Shown one piece after another: positions 1-6,866 of a DNA stretch of 15,255 nt. The translations under genes were made by a program, and so were the position numbers. Position 1 is the stretch's first letter. Each line of letters starts with the position of its first letter. The stretch comes from Actinomycetes bacterium (GTDB lineage Bacteria > Actinomycetota > Acidimicrobiia > Acidimicrobiales > SZUA-35), in assembly GCA_024227975.1 (NCBI GenBank), contig JAAETV010000207.1, positions 1-15,255 of the forward strand, written 5' to 3'. The notes beneath the pieces were generated by a model. The model had not been told where the DNA came from, did not search any database, and saw nothing but the letters and a program-made list of their open reading frames with translations.

Positions 1-1
1 G

Positions 2-232
2 ATCACGGCCTTCTCGGCGGCCGCAACCCTGTTCGGCAATGTCGGCCCGGGGCTGGGCGAGGTCGGCCCGTCTTCAGATTTCTTGAACCTGGGCCGGGTG
101 GCCCGACTGATCGGGATGGGGGCCATGTTGTTGGGCCGGCTAGAGATATACCCCATCCTGTTGGCCCTTGTCGCCCTTCCCTATGGTGGTCCCCGGCGCT
201 GGTTCCGGCGCCTCATTGCTCCCTTGCGTTGA
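2..232 (+). CDS. trkH: TrkH-family potassium uptake protein, C-terminal end (5' partial)
   Basis: The frame is open from the left edge and ends at TGA 230-232, giving 76 residues of a C-terminus. Visible motifs are NVGPGLGEVGP near the beginning and MGAMLLGRLEIYPILLAL later, which are the last pore-loop and final transmembrane segments of TrkH/KtrB-type potassium channel subunits (G-x-G selectivity-type loop followed by the MLxGRLE signature). It ends with a short basic tail (PRRWFRRLIAPLR), normal for the cytoplasmic end. Family knowledge: TrkH forms the membrane pore for potassium uptake and works with a cytoplasmic RCK/TrkA subunit; a trkA gene would be expected outside the window to the left. 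The start and most of the protein are not visible. The family call is firm; TrkH versus KtrB cannot be separated from this fragment. Confidence 0.88.
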   Translation: MTAFSAAATLFGNVGPGLGEVGPSSDFLNLGRVARLIGMGAMLLGRLEIYPILLALVALPYGGPRRWFRRLIAPLR

Positions 233-262
233 GTGAGCTGGGCGGCCGTCCCGAACTAGCGC

Positions 263-268
263 TACGTT
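263..268 (+). promoter_or_regulatory. Candidate -10 box of a leaderless promoter for the aldolase gene
   Basis: TACGTT (TAnnnT) lies 7 nt before the GTG start at 276, so transcription would begin at or next to the start codon. No purine-rich ribosome-binding site is seen in the same place, and no good -35 box is visible. Confidence 0.35.
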
Positions 269-275
269 CAGTGCG

Positions 276-1064
276 GTGAAGGACAATGGACTGAAGACCA
301 TATGGGCCAGTGGCGGAGCGGCGCTCGGGCTCTGGCTTGGTAGCGCCAACGCCGCCGGGGCCGAGCAACTCGGCGCGCTGCGCTACGACTACATCAATAT
401 CGACCTCCAGCACGGCCTGATTGACTACAGCCAGGCCGTCACCCTGCTCCAGGCCATGCAATCGTCGTCAGCCACCCTCACCTGCCGGGTGCCGTGGAAC
501 GAACCAGGCATCATCGGCAAGGTCCTCGACGCCGGGGCTCAGGGGGTGATCATCCCCATGGTCAACACGGTGGCCGAAGCGGAGGCGGCGGTCAGTGCCT
601 GCCTCTATGCCCCTCGAGGGTCACGCAGCTTCGGCCCGATCCGGGCTGCCCGGTCGCTGGGGCGCGACTATGCGACTGAAGCCAACGACAAGATCGTCTG
701 CATCCCCATGATCGAGACGGTCGAGGCCATGTCGAACCTCGATGACATCCTCGACGTCCCTGGGATCGACGCCGTCTACATCGGCCCCGCCGATCTCAGC
801 ATCAGCCTTGGCCTCCCTCCCGGCTCGAACAATGCCGAGGAGAGCTTCCAGGACGCCCTGGCCACCGTGGTCAGCGCCTGCCAGAAGAGGGGGATCATCC
901 CGGGCATCCACTCGGTTCCGGAGTGGGCTCCGACCCGGCTCGAGCAAGGATTCCGCATGGTCACCGTGACCTCCGATCTTCAAGCCCTCGGTGAGGGAGC
1001 CAAGGTGTCGCTCGACTCGGTCAACAACGCGAGTCCCGGCGCCTCCAAGGGGGAGATGTACTAG
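276..1064 (+). CDS. HpcH/HpaI family aldolase (4-hydroxy-2-oxovalerate/2-keto-3-deoxy sugar acid type)
   Basis: A 262-residue protein of the class II (metal-dependent) HpaI/GarL aldolase superfamily, a phosphoenolpyruvate/pyruvate TIM barrel. It matches the family along its length: an N-terminal GLxLGS-like strand, DLQHG at 43-47 (His46 as general base), CRVPWNEP with Arg71, IIPMVNT at 92-98, APRGSRSFGP at 112-121, IPMIET with Glu147 and GPADLS with Asp173 as the divalent-metal ligands. The usual E-H-G is Q-H-G here, which also occurs in the family. These enzymes reversibly cleave 2-oxo-4-hydroxy acids to pyruvate plus an aldehyde; the exact substrate cannot be read from sequence. The GTG start is chosen because a -10-like TACGTT sits 7 nt upstream and the protein then begins with the family's usual N-terminal strand. 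It is preceded by trkH (43-bp gap) and converges on ung, 9 bp away. Confidence 0.9.
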   Translation: MKDNGLKTIWASGGAALGLWLGSANAAGAEQLGALRYDYINIDLQHGLIDYSQAVTLLQAMQSSSATLTCRVPWNEPGIIGKVLDAGAQGVIIPMVNTVAEAEAAVSACLYAPRGSRSFGPIRAARSLGRDYATEANDKIVCIPMIETVEAMSNLDDILDVPGIDAVYIGPADLSISLGLPPGSNNAEESFQDALATVVSACQKRGIIPGIHSVPEWAPTRLEQGFRMVTVTSDLQALGEGAKVSLDSVNNASPGASKGEMY

Positions 1065-1073
1065 GGAGGTGTG

Positions 1074-1751
1074 CTAGGAGCTGTCCTCGGCCGATAGGGC
1101 CCAGTCGATGGGTTCCCGCCCCGCAGCGACCAGGGCCTCATTGGCTCGGGAGAAGGGACGAGAACCGAAGAACCCCCGGTGGGCTGAGAGGGGAGAGGGG
1201 TGAGGCGATTCGATGATGATGTGGCGCTCGAGGTCGATCAGCTTCTTCTTCTGTCTGGCGTATGAACCCCACAACAAGAACACGATGGTCTCAGGCTTGT
1301 CGTTGACGGCCCTGATGACCTCGTCGGTGAAGGTCTCCCAACCCTTCTTCTGATGAGATCCCGCCTGGCGGGCCCGAACCGTCAGGGTGGCGTTGAGTAG
1401 GAGCACGCCCTGAGCAGCCCAAGATTCGAGCGATCCATGATCAGGGATCTGCACTCCGACATCTGCTTGGAGCTCTTTGAAGATATTCTCCAAGGACGGT
1501 GGCGGCGGGACTGGCGGACGGACTGAAAAACAGAGTCCGTGAGCCTGCCCTGGGCCGTGGTAGGGATCCTGGCCCAGGATCAGCACCTTCACCTCCCGGA
1601 AGGGGGTGAGCTTGAGGGCGGCAAACACCTCCTCATGGGCGGGAAAGACCTGGTGACGTGACCGTTCCTCATATACAAAGGCTTGGAGCTCTGACCAATA
1701 CGGCTTCTCGAACTCAGCCCTCAGCACCGGGTTCCAGTCAGTTTTTGCCAT
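1074..1751 (-). CDS. ung: Uracil-DNA glycosylase, family 1
   Basis: A 225-residue, full-length family 1 UDG, which removes uracil from DNA (deaminated cytosine or misincorporated dUMP) to begin base-excision repair in the cytoplasm. All signature motifs are present in order: the water-activating loop GQDPYHG at 60-66 with catalytic Asp62, GLCFSV at 72-77, LLLNATLTVR at 117-126 with the uracil-recognising Asn, FLLWGSYAR at 158-166, and HPSPLSAHRGFFG at 184-196 with catalytic His184 and the minor-groove leucine loop. The ATG at 1751 gives the family's usual N-terminus (W-x-P-x-L near residue 6) and has a -10-like TAGGAT exactly 6 nt upstream, so the mRNA is probably leaderless. It is divergent from nagZ (54 bp between starts) and convergent with the aldolase gene. 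Nothing unusual in catalytic residues. Confidence 0.97.
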   Translation of the reverse strand: MAKTDWNPVLRAEFEKPYWSELQAFVYEERSRHQVFPAHEEVFAALKLTPFREVKVLILGQDPYHGPGQAHGLCFSVRPPVPPPPSLENIFKELQADVGVQIPDHGSLESWAAQGVLLLNATLTVRARQAGSHQKKGWETFTDEVIRAVNDKPETIVFLLWGSYARQKKKLIDLERHIIIESPHPSPLSAHRGFFGSRPFSRANEALVAAGREPIDWALSAEDSS

Positions 1752-1757
1752 CGTGAG

Positions 1758-1763
1758 ATCCTA
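1758..1763 (-). promoter_or_regulatory. Candidate -10 box of a leaderless ung promoter
   Basis: On the minus strand TAGGAT stands 6 nt before the ATG of ung, so the predicted transcription start coincides with the start codon. There is no Shine-Dalgarno sequence. No convincing -35 box is visible. Confidence 0.45.
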
Positions 1764-1805
1764 CGCTCACAGAGTGCATCCGAGCCTCGAACTCTTCGTC
1801 GCAGC

Positions 1806-3053
1806 GTGAAGTTTCGTCTCTCGATGCTGATGGTGGCCCTGCTTGTTGCCGGGAGCTGTTCGACCTCGCCGGCCGGCCCGTCGGCCACTGGCTCGACGAC
1901 GACAAACCCCGTGCTGCTGTCTGAGTCTCTGCCGGTGACCGCCCCGACAACGACCACGACGTTCGTTCCCGATCCTGCTGTGGTTGAGCAGGTCATGGCG
2001 TCATTGACGCTCGAGGAGAAGGTCGGTCAGCTGTTCATGCCCGTGATGTCGGGCAGTGATGCGACGTCGGTCAGCTCGCTCGAAGGCCAGAACAATGAGA
2101 CCGTCTTCGGCCCACGGACCCCAGCCGAGATCGTTTCTACCTACAAGCTGGGTGGCGTCATCTACCTCACCCAAAACATCATTTCCGCTGATCAGGTCGG
2201 TTCGCTGTCGGCTGGTCTCCAGAATGCGGCTCGCGACGAGACCGGTATCGGCCTCCTTGTTGCAGTCGACCAGGAGGGGGGCCGGGTCAACCGCATAACC
2301 GATGGTGTCACCGTGTTTCCACCCGCTGCCATCCTTTCCGGTGACGTAGCTGCTGTGCTCGAAGCCGGCTATCTGACCGGCCGGCAGGTCTCGGCCCAGG
2401 GGATCAATGTGGTCCTGGCCCCGGTGGCCGACATCGCGGCCGCCGGGACCGAAGGTGCCATTGGTTCCCGCTCCTATGGGGAGGACCCGGAGATCGTGGC
2501 CGACATGGTGACCGCTGCGGTCGACGGGCTCCAGGGCTCGGGAGTGGCCGCTGCGGTCAAGCACTGGCCAGGACACGGAGCGACCCAGGTTGACAGCCAC
2601 GAGGAACTACCCGAGATCGATGTCACGCGGGCTGCTTGGGAGGTGCGGGAACGGGTGCCGTTCGAAGCGGCCATCGACCATGACGTCGCCATCGTCCTGG
2701 TTGGACACCTGGCCATCCCCGCCCTCGACCCCAGTGGGGGCCCAGCCACCGTCTCCCCGGTTCTGATCGATCAACTCCTGCGTGATGAGCTCGGCTTCGA
2801 CGGGGTTGTCATGACCGATGCCTTGAACATGCATGCAGTCTCCGGCATAGATCGAGGAGAGGTCGTGGTTCAGGCGGTTGCGGCCGGTGCTGACATCCTC
2901 CTCGTTCCCCCCGATTTGCCCACGGCCTACGAGGCAATGGTGACAGCGGTCGAGAGTGGCCGACTCGATCAGGCCCGCTTCGACGACGCGGTACGGAGGG
3001 TGCTGACCCTCAAGCAGCGGCTGGGTCTGCTGCCCCCGGTTTCTGGGCCCTAG
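1806..3053 (+). CDS. nagZ: Lipoprotein beta-N-acetylhexosaminidase, glycoside hydrolase family 3 (NagZ type)
   Basis: A 415-residue GH3 enzyme. Residues 1-17 form a lipoprotein signal peptide (basic start, hydrophobic LMVALLVAG, then Cys18 in A-G-S-C), followed by a Ser/Thr/Pro-rich linker to about residue 55, so the enzyme is probably lipid-anchored outside the membrane. The barrel begins at LTLEEKVGQLFM (68-79) and carries AVDQEGGRVNR (153-163), GSRSYGEDP (220-228), KHWPGHG (252-258) with the Asp263-x-His265 acid/base dyad typical of NagZ enzymes, and VMTDALNM (335-342) with nucleophile Asp338. NagZ removes N-acetylglucosamine from muropeptides during peptidoglycan turnover. It lacks the C-terminal domains of multidomain GH3 glucosidases. 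The GTG start gives the signal peptide directly; an ATG at codon 7 is possible but would shorten it. Its TAG stop overlaps the stop of the convergent DUF2752 gene. Confidence 0.9.
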   Translation: MKFRLSMLMVALLVAGSCSTSPAGPSATGSTTTNPVLLSESLPVTAPTTTTTFVPDPAVVEQVMASLTLEEKVGQLFMPVMSGSDATSVSSLEGQNNETVFGPRTPAEIVSTYKLGGVIYLTQNIISADQVGSLSAGLQNAARDETGIGLLVAVDQEGGRVNRITDGVTVFPPAAILSGDVAAVLEAGYLTGRQVSAQGINVVLAPVADIAAAGTEGAIGSRSYGEDPEIVADMVTAAVDGLQGSGVAAAVKHWPGHGATQVDSHEELPEIDVTRAAWEVRERVPFEAAIDHDVAIVLVGHLAIPALDPSGGPATVSPVLIDQLLRDELGFDGVVMTDALNMHAVSGIDRGEVVVQAVAAGADILLVPPDLPTAYEAMVTAVESGRLDQARFDDAVRRVLTLKQRLGLLPPVSGP

Positions 3054-3472
3054 CTGAAGAAGGGGACGGGAATCGATCCTGAGGCCATCCTGGCCGCCCA
3101 GATGGCAACCAGAAGGGCTCCGTTGGCCATCAGAATGCGATTGGTCATCCCCCTGATCTGGGCTCGTCTCGGCTCCGACAGGGCGGCGTAGGCCACGGCC
3201 AGCACGCTCAGCTGGGCCAGGGCCAACAAGATGAAGGGGTGATGGCGCCAGCTTCCGGCCAGGTCACCACGGAGGAGCTGGCCGCTGGAGCGGGTGAGGC
3301 CACAGCCGGGGCAATAACCACCACTACAGCGCCGCAGGGGGCACAGGATCAACCCGTCGTCGTTCGAGGCGGTGATACCGGCGACCAGGAAGGCGCCGGT
3401 GGCTGCGGCCAGCTTCGTCCACGGAGAGACGATCAGGGAACGAACCCGGGGGTTCAGAAGGAGGGTGGTCAA
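3050..3472 (-). CDS. DUF2752 membrane protein (TTG start)
   Basis: A 140-residue membrane protein with a DUF2752 core: LCPLRRCSGGYCPGCGLTRS at about 43-62, with four cysteines (44, 49, 54, 57), followed by LLRGDLAGSWRHHP. Hydrophobic segments lie near 21-35, 79-98 and 113-129. The function of this family is unknown; the CPGCGLTR motif suggests a structural or metal role, which is inference. I choose TTG at 3470-3472 because it overlaps the TGA of the upstream DUF4190-like gene (TTGA) and has AGGA at 3481-3484 with an 8-nt spacer, a classic coupling arrangement. A GTG at 3517 is an alternative but lies inside the upstream gene without a better binding site. The stop TAG is shared in the CTAG palindrome with nagZ. 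Confidence 0.82.
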   Translation of the reverse strand: MTTLLLNPRVRSLIVSPWTKLAAATGAFLVAGITASNDDGLILCPLRRCSGGYCPGCGLTRSSGQLLRGDLAGSWRHHPFILLALAQLSVLAVAYAALSEPRRAQIRGMTNRILMANGALLVAIWAARMASGSIPVPFFS

Positions 3473-3963
3473 CTCGACGATCCTGACAGTGCGGCCACCA
3501 CTACCAACAGTATCCACACTGCCACCATTCCCACGAATAGCGTTGTCGACACGGCGCCGACGATGAGGGCGGCCCTGGCCGTACCCCTTTTCTCTGGGTC
3601 GGTCCGTCCCTCGTCGATGGCTCGCAGGTCGATGTAGCCCATGATCAATCCGATGGGAGCCGTTAGCCCGCAGCAGGCGATACCCATGACCGACAAGACC
3701 ATGGCTGGGACGGCGATGCTCTGGCGGGGATAGGGCTGGCTCGCCCCACCGGAGTTCGGTTCCGTCGGGACCCAGGTGGTCGGGGGGCGATCGTCGCGGT
3801 GTTGGCGAGGTGACGCTCCGGGCCCGGGGCCGAATGGTGATGGGGCAGGAGCCTTCCCCCAAGTCGGCGGCTCCTCGATAGGGACATCACCCGGCGGATA
3901 TACCGGCAGGCCGAATTCCGGCTCGTCTTCGGGTCGTCCGGGAGGTGAAGAGAAGTCTGTCAT
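3469..3963 (-). CDS. DUF4190-like membrane protein with proline-rich N-terminus
   Basis: A 164-residue protein. Residues 1-80 are an acidic, then proline/glycine-rich and presumably disordered cytoplasmic region (PEDEPEF, EEPPTWGKAPAPSPFGPGPG). Residues 82-110 and 130-157 are two hydrophobic helices linked by a polar segment with GYIDLRAIDEGRTDPEKRG, which matches the DUF4190 pattern of two membrane spans around a G-x-x-x-L-x-x-I loop. Such proteins are common in actinobacteria and have no established role. ATG 3963 is preferred; TTG 3975 would add four residues (MALD) and cannot be excluded. The gene directly precedes and overlaps the DUF2752 gene, suggesting that the two membrane proteins are made together. 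A possible -10 (TAGGCT) lies at 4012-4017 on this strand, inside the end of the phosphatase gene's neighbourhood. Confidence 0.8.
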   Translation of the reverse strand: MTDFSSPPGRPEDEPEFGLPVYPPGDVPIEEPPTWGKAPAPSPFGPGPGASPRQHRDDRPPTTWVPTEPNSGGASQPYPRQSIAVPAMVLSVMGIACCGLTAPIGLIMGYIDLRAIDEGRTDPEKRGTARAALIVGAVSTTLFVGMVAVWILLVVVAALSGSSS

Positions 3964-4018
3964 GTCCAGCGCCAAGCCTCGTGTGTGTTCCCCGCTCCCG
4001 GGCTTGGTGCCAGCCTAG

Positions 4019-4813
4019 CTACCGTTCGACAATGAGGAGTTGTCGGAGTCGGGATGCCGCCTCAGCGACCCCTGCCTCCATGGTCAGGTAGCGCTCGGCC
4101 GTGCCGGAGGTGGAGGTGATCCACTCCAAGGCCTTGATCATGGCCGGACCCGGCGCCGACAGGGCCGGCCGGTAGCGATCGATGTCAAGACCTTGGGCCT
4201 CGAATGTCGGCCGGAGCTGTTCGATCCGGCGGCTGGCGCGGTACTTGTTCGACAGGACGAAATCGGAGATGATGTCGTCGTCGCTGACCCCGACCGTACC
4301 CAGCACCAGCATCGAGAGGAGTCCCGTTCGATCCTTGCCCGCCGTGCAGTGGAAGAGGGCGGGCCCTGGGGCCAACAAGGCCTCGATGGCCTGGCCGAAC
4401 TGGTCGGCGTGGGTATCGAGCATGGTGACGTAGCTTTCGGCAACGTCATCGTCACTGATCCCCTCGAGGTCGCCGGCCAGGACTCGTTCGACGAAGCTGC
4501 GCTGATCGGCCAGATCGCCACCCATTGGGATCTCATGGTGGTTGGTCACTGATGACCACAGCCGAGATGGGTGTTCGTTTACCTCAGCCTCGTAACGGAG
4601 GTCGATCACGGTCACGATCTCCCGCCCTTCGAGGTGGCGATGATCGGCGTCGGATAGTCCGCTGAGGCGATCGGATCGATAGAGGCGTCCGTAGGCCGTA
4701 GCACCACCGGTTGCCGGCCAGCCCCCGAGATCCCGGAGGTTCATGGTGCCGTCGAGCTCGATCAGGGCACCGGGAGTGCTAGGAGACCAATCGGGCGATG
4801 CCATGAACGACAT
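4019..4813 (-). CDS. MptpB-like tyrosine/phosphoinositide phosphatase
   Basis: A 264-residue protein of the Y_phosphatase3 group (related to mycobacterial MptpB and other bacterial protein-tyrosine/dual-specificity/lipid phosphatases). The N-terminal NLRDLGG motif is at 25-31, GRLYRSDRL at 42-50, VIDLRYEAEV at 69-78, and the P-loop HCTAGKDRTG at 155-164 with nucleophile Cys156 and Arg162; the lysine and aspartate inside the P-loop (K160, D161) are the hallmark of this subgroup. The C-terminal helical region follows the family pattern. It hydrolyses phosphate esters through a cysteinyl-phosphate; the natural substrate here is unknown. No signal peptide is seen. The ATG at 4813 is taken; a second ATG at 4804 is equally possible, and neither has a clear ribosome-binding site. 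It lies 17 bp after the Ser/Thr-rich gene, possibly in the same transcript. Confidence 0.88.
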   Translation of the reverse strand: MSFMASPDWSPSTPGALIELDGTMNLRDLGGWPATGGATAYGRLYRSDRLSGLSDADHRHLEGREIVTVIDLRYEAEVNEHPSRLWSSVTNHHEIPMGGDLADQRSFVERVLAGDLEGISDDDVAESYVTMLDTHADQFGQAIEALLAPGPALFHCTAGKDRTGLLSMLVLGTVGVSDDDIISDFVLSNKYRASRRIEQLRPTFEAQGLDIDRYRPALSAPGPAMIKALEWITSTSGTAERYLTMEAGVAEAASRLRQLLIVER

Positions 4814-4830
4814 GAACGAGAGGTGCTCGC

Positions 4831-5400
4831 CTAGGTAGTCGAGGTCGAACTGGTTGTCGGCGGGACCGTTGTCGTTGGTTCGGTCGTACTGGTCGAGGTC
4901 GACGAGGATGTCGATGAGCTGGAGGTTGACGAGCCGGTGGTGGTGCTCGTTTGTTCGCTGGTCGAGGTCGACGAGGCGTCCGGATCGGTCGTCGTCGTGT
5001 CGAGGATCGAGGTCGACGTCTGATCGTCGGCGGGAACGGTCGTCGTCGGGTTGGTCAAGACTGAATCCTGGGATGCGGGTGAGGTCGCATCGGCACCGTC
5101 GGCTGAATCGGACTTGGAGGTCTGAGCCTGGGCCTTGGCCGGCTCCCGGGAGACGATTCCACCCTTGGCGTCGGCACCATCGGGAGTCAGTAGATGGCTG
5201 TCCGACGAGTCGGCGTCTGGTGTCAGAGAACTTTGTGAGCCGTCTTCTACCGGAGAGGTGTACGCAGCCAGGGGCTCATCGGCCTTGACGGCCTTGACGG
5301 CCAGGGGCGCGGCAACACCCAGAGCTGTCACCGTCGACAGCGTGAGGGCGAGTAGGAAACGCGTCCGACCAGACGAGTCTCTTTGTTGATACAGGGCCAT
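4831..5400 (-). CDS. Membrane-anchored or secreted Ser/Thr-rich protein of unknown function
   Basis: A 189-residue protein with no recognised catalytic domain. Residues 1-14 are polar/basic (MALYQQRDSSGRTR), 15-38 are hydrophobic (LLALTLSTVTALGVAAPLAV) and act as a signal peptide or anchor, and the remainder is low complexity, becoming almost pure Ser/Thr/Pro from about 115 to the end. Such tails are typical of exported actinobacterial proteins and may be O-mannosylated or span the cell wall; that is inference. The 3' part contains an exact 19-bp direct repeat, so its length may vary between strains. The ATG at 5400 has no obvious ribosome-binding site but a TGnAATACT extended -10-like sequence lies just upstream. 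Coding status is supported by the signal-anchor N-terminus and the absence of a better opposite-strand gene. Confidence 0.65.
   Translation of the reverse strand: MALYQQRDSSGRTRFLLALTLSTVTALGVAAPLAVKAVKADEPLAAYTSPVEDGSQSSLTPDADSSDSHLLTPDGADAKGGIVSREPAKAQAQTSKSDSADGADATSPASQDSVLTNPTTTVPADDQTSTSILDTTTTDPDASSTSTSEQTSTTTGSSTSSSSTSSSTSTSTTEPTTTVPPTTSSTSTT
4889..4976. repeat. 19-bp direct repeat inside the Ser/Thr-rich coding region
   Basis: CTGGTCGAGGTCGACGAGG occurs at 4889-4907 and again at 4958-4976, 69 bp (23 codons) apart and therefore in the same frame. It sits in a wider GTCGA/GACGAG-biased tract that encodes Ser and Thr on the minus strand. Such a repeat can expand or contract by slippage without breaking the frame. 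Confidence 0.8.
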
Positions 5401-5579
5401 TAGTTGTGAATCAGAGTATTACAGAACCATTTCGGTAGGTACTTTCTATCGGATCAAATCGTCGTTGTCTCGGCCCGCGGGAGAGATCACCCAATGAGCT
5501 AGATCGTCAGTTGTGAATCGGACGCCAAACAGTACGAAGGGTCAGCATGTGAACGCGTAGAGTGTCGGCGGTCGGTTGC
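5401..5579. promoter_or_regulatory. 179-bp AT-richer intergenic region upstream of the Ser/Thr-rich gene
   Basis: This is the second-longest gene-free stretch and is visibly richer in A/T than its surroundings. On the minus strand TGT-AATACT (extended -10-like; AATACT at 5415-5420) lies about 15 nt before the ATG at 5400. It also holds two copies of an 11-bp direct repeat. I see no tRNA, no riboswitch fold that I can name and no strong terminator hairpin for the M20 gene that ends at 5580. Confidence 0.35.
5402..5519. repeat. Pair of 11-bp direct repeats (AGTTGTGAATC)
   Basis: AGTTGTGAATC is found exactly at 5402-5412 and 5509-5519, 107 bp apart, both in the upstream region of the Ser/Thr-rich gene. 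The proximal copy touches the start codon region and the predicted transcription start; the distal copy lies upstream of any core promoter. Possible regulator sites or a small duplication footprint. Confidence 0.6.
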
Positions 5580-6797
5580 TCACACTCCCGGCTCGTCCGC
5601 CTCACCGGCCAGTGCTGGAGAGGGATTGGAGCCACTTCTCGGGGCTGTCAGCCATTGCTCGAAGATGGTCGATGCTCGTGCTAGCTCGGAGATCTCGATC
5701 CACTCCACCTCCTTGTGGGCCTGATCGATCGAGCCAGGGCCGAAGACCACGATCTGGTCGGCGATCTCCCGGTAGACGAGGGCGTTGCTGCCATAGGTTG
5801 CGGTGTCGGGAGCAACCCCGGCAAACGCGGCCAGGGTTGCAACGAGCTCCGAGTCAGGCTCCTGGTAGAAACCGGGGCTGAAACGACCACTGGGCAAGAC
5901 GACGTCGACCGGGAGTGGCTTGGCTGCCTCGATGGCCAGCTGGCACAGGTCGTGGTAGATAGCCTCAGGATCCTCGCCCGGGGCCACCCGCCGTCCGGCA
6001 TACAGGACGCATTCGTCGGGGATGATATTTCGAGCCCGACCCCCACTGATCTCGGTCACGCTCAGCGTCCCCGTCCCGACCGGGGTCGGAGGAGCGAGGC
6101 TGATGATCCGTTCGTGCTCGAGGCGGAAGGCCTCGATGATTCTGGCGGCACCAATAATGGCGTTTTGGCCGAGGTGGGGCTTCGACGAGTGGGCGGCTTC
6201 GCCCTTCACTGTCATCTCGAGCCCGACCCCACCCTTGTGGCCATAGACGGGGGCGCACAAGGTGGGCTCGGCCACCACGATCTCGTTGAAGCGGCGTTTG
6301 TGCTCGATGGCCCAGTCGCGGAAGCGGTAGGCCCCGGCCAGGCCGCCAGCTTCTTCGGCCACCGTGCCGACCAGCATCAGGTTCGGCTCGAGCCCGAGCT
6401 CGCCGGCCCTCATCCTGTCCAACAGTGGGAATATGACGGCCAGAGTGGCCTTGGTGTCGACCGCACCGCGGCCGTAGACGCGGCCGTTCTCGTGACGCCC
6501 ATCGAAGGGGTCGTCGGTCATGTGCTCGACACCGACCGTGTCGAGGTGAACATCCACCACGACCGTGCGGTCTCCGGAGCCGCTGAAATAGGCGTAGACA
6601 TTGGGGCGGCCAGGTTCGGCTTCGTCGAGACAGACGTCGGCTCCTAGCCCTCTTGCCCGCTCAGCGACCCACTGGGCCAGCTCCTCTTCGCCCCCGGGCC
6701 CCGACCGCTCTCCGGCCTGGAGAGGGTTGACGCTCACGATCTCGACCAAGGTCGTCAGGAGTTCAGCCTCGACAGAGACGGGTGGAGCGATGTCCAT
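5580..6797 (-). CDS. M20 family metallopeptidase / ArgE-DapE-type deacylase
   Basis: A 405-residue, full-length M20 zinc hydrolase. Metal ligands and catalytic residues are all visible: HLDT with His84 and Asp86, GRGAVDTKA with bridging Asp114, the catalytic pair Glu148-Glu149 in VAEEAGG, AEPT with Glu177, and the C-terminal GPGSIDQAHKEVEW with His361. The inserted dimerisation ('lid') domain runs from about GHKGGVGLEMTVKGEAAHSS (186-205) to near residue 300. Members remove acyl groups from amino acids or cleave small peptides (acetylornithine deacetylase, succinyl-diaminopimelate desuccinylase, carboxypeptidase G2); the substrate is not decided by sequence and no arg or dap neighbours help. 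The ATG at 6797 is chosen over an upstream extension because the family begins here and TATTCT lies exactly 6 nt upstream. The last ~20 residues are an unconserved polar tail. Divergent from the cyclo-ligase gene. Confidence 0.9.
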   Translation of the reverse strand: MDIAPPVSVEAELLTTLVEIVSVNPLQAGERSGPGGEEELAQWVAERARGLGADVCLDEAEPGRPNVYAYFSGSGDRTVVVDVHLDTVGVEHMTDDPFDGRHENGRVYGRGAVDTKATLAVIFPLLDRMRAGELGLEPNLMLVGTVAEEAGGLAGAYRFRDWAIEHKRRFNEIVVAEPTLCAPVYGHKGGVGLEMTVKGEAAHSSKPHLGQNAIIGAARIIEAFRLEHERIISLAPPTPVGTGTLSVTEISGGRARNIIPDECVLYAGRRVAPGEDPEAIYHDLCQLAIEAAKPLPVDVVLPSGRFSPGFYQEPDSELVATLAAFAGVAPDTATYGSNALVYREIADQIVVFGPGSIDQAHKEVEWIEISELARASTIFEQWLTAPRSGSNPSPALAGEADEPGV

Positions 6798-6803
6798 CAA
6801 GCA

Positions 6804-6809
6804 AGAATA
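6804..6809 (-). promoter_or_regulatory. Candidate -10 box of a leaderless promoter for the M20 gene
   Basis: TATTCT on the minus strand lies 6 nt before ATG 6797, placing the expected transcription start at the A of the start codon. No Shine-Dalgarno sequence is present between them. Confidence 0.5.
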
Positions 6810-6852
6810 GGACTTGGGGTTGGATCGAACCCATTCCAAGGCCGGCCACCTG

Positions 6853-6858
6853 TACCGT
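6853..6858 (+). promoter_or_regulatory. Candidate -10 box for the 5-formyl-THF cyclo-ligase gene
   Basis: TACCGT (TAnnnT) lies 8 nt before ATG 6867, which would give a leader of at most a nucleotide or two. It shares the 69-bp divergent spacer with the M20 promoter. Confidence 0.3.
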
Positions 6859-6866
6859 CGACGGTC

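Noticed and set aside
3473..3862. Long N-terminal extension of DUF2752
   Set aside because: It would overlap the DUF4190 gene in another frame and is Arg/Pro-rich without membrane character; the coupled TTG start fits better.
5715..6647. 310-codon plus-strand open frame
   Set aside because: Antisense to the M20 hydrolase, whose metal ligands are all in place.
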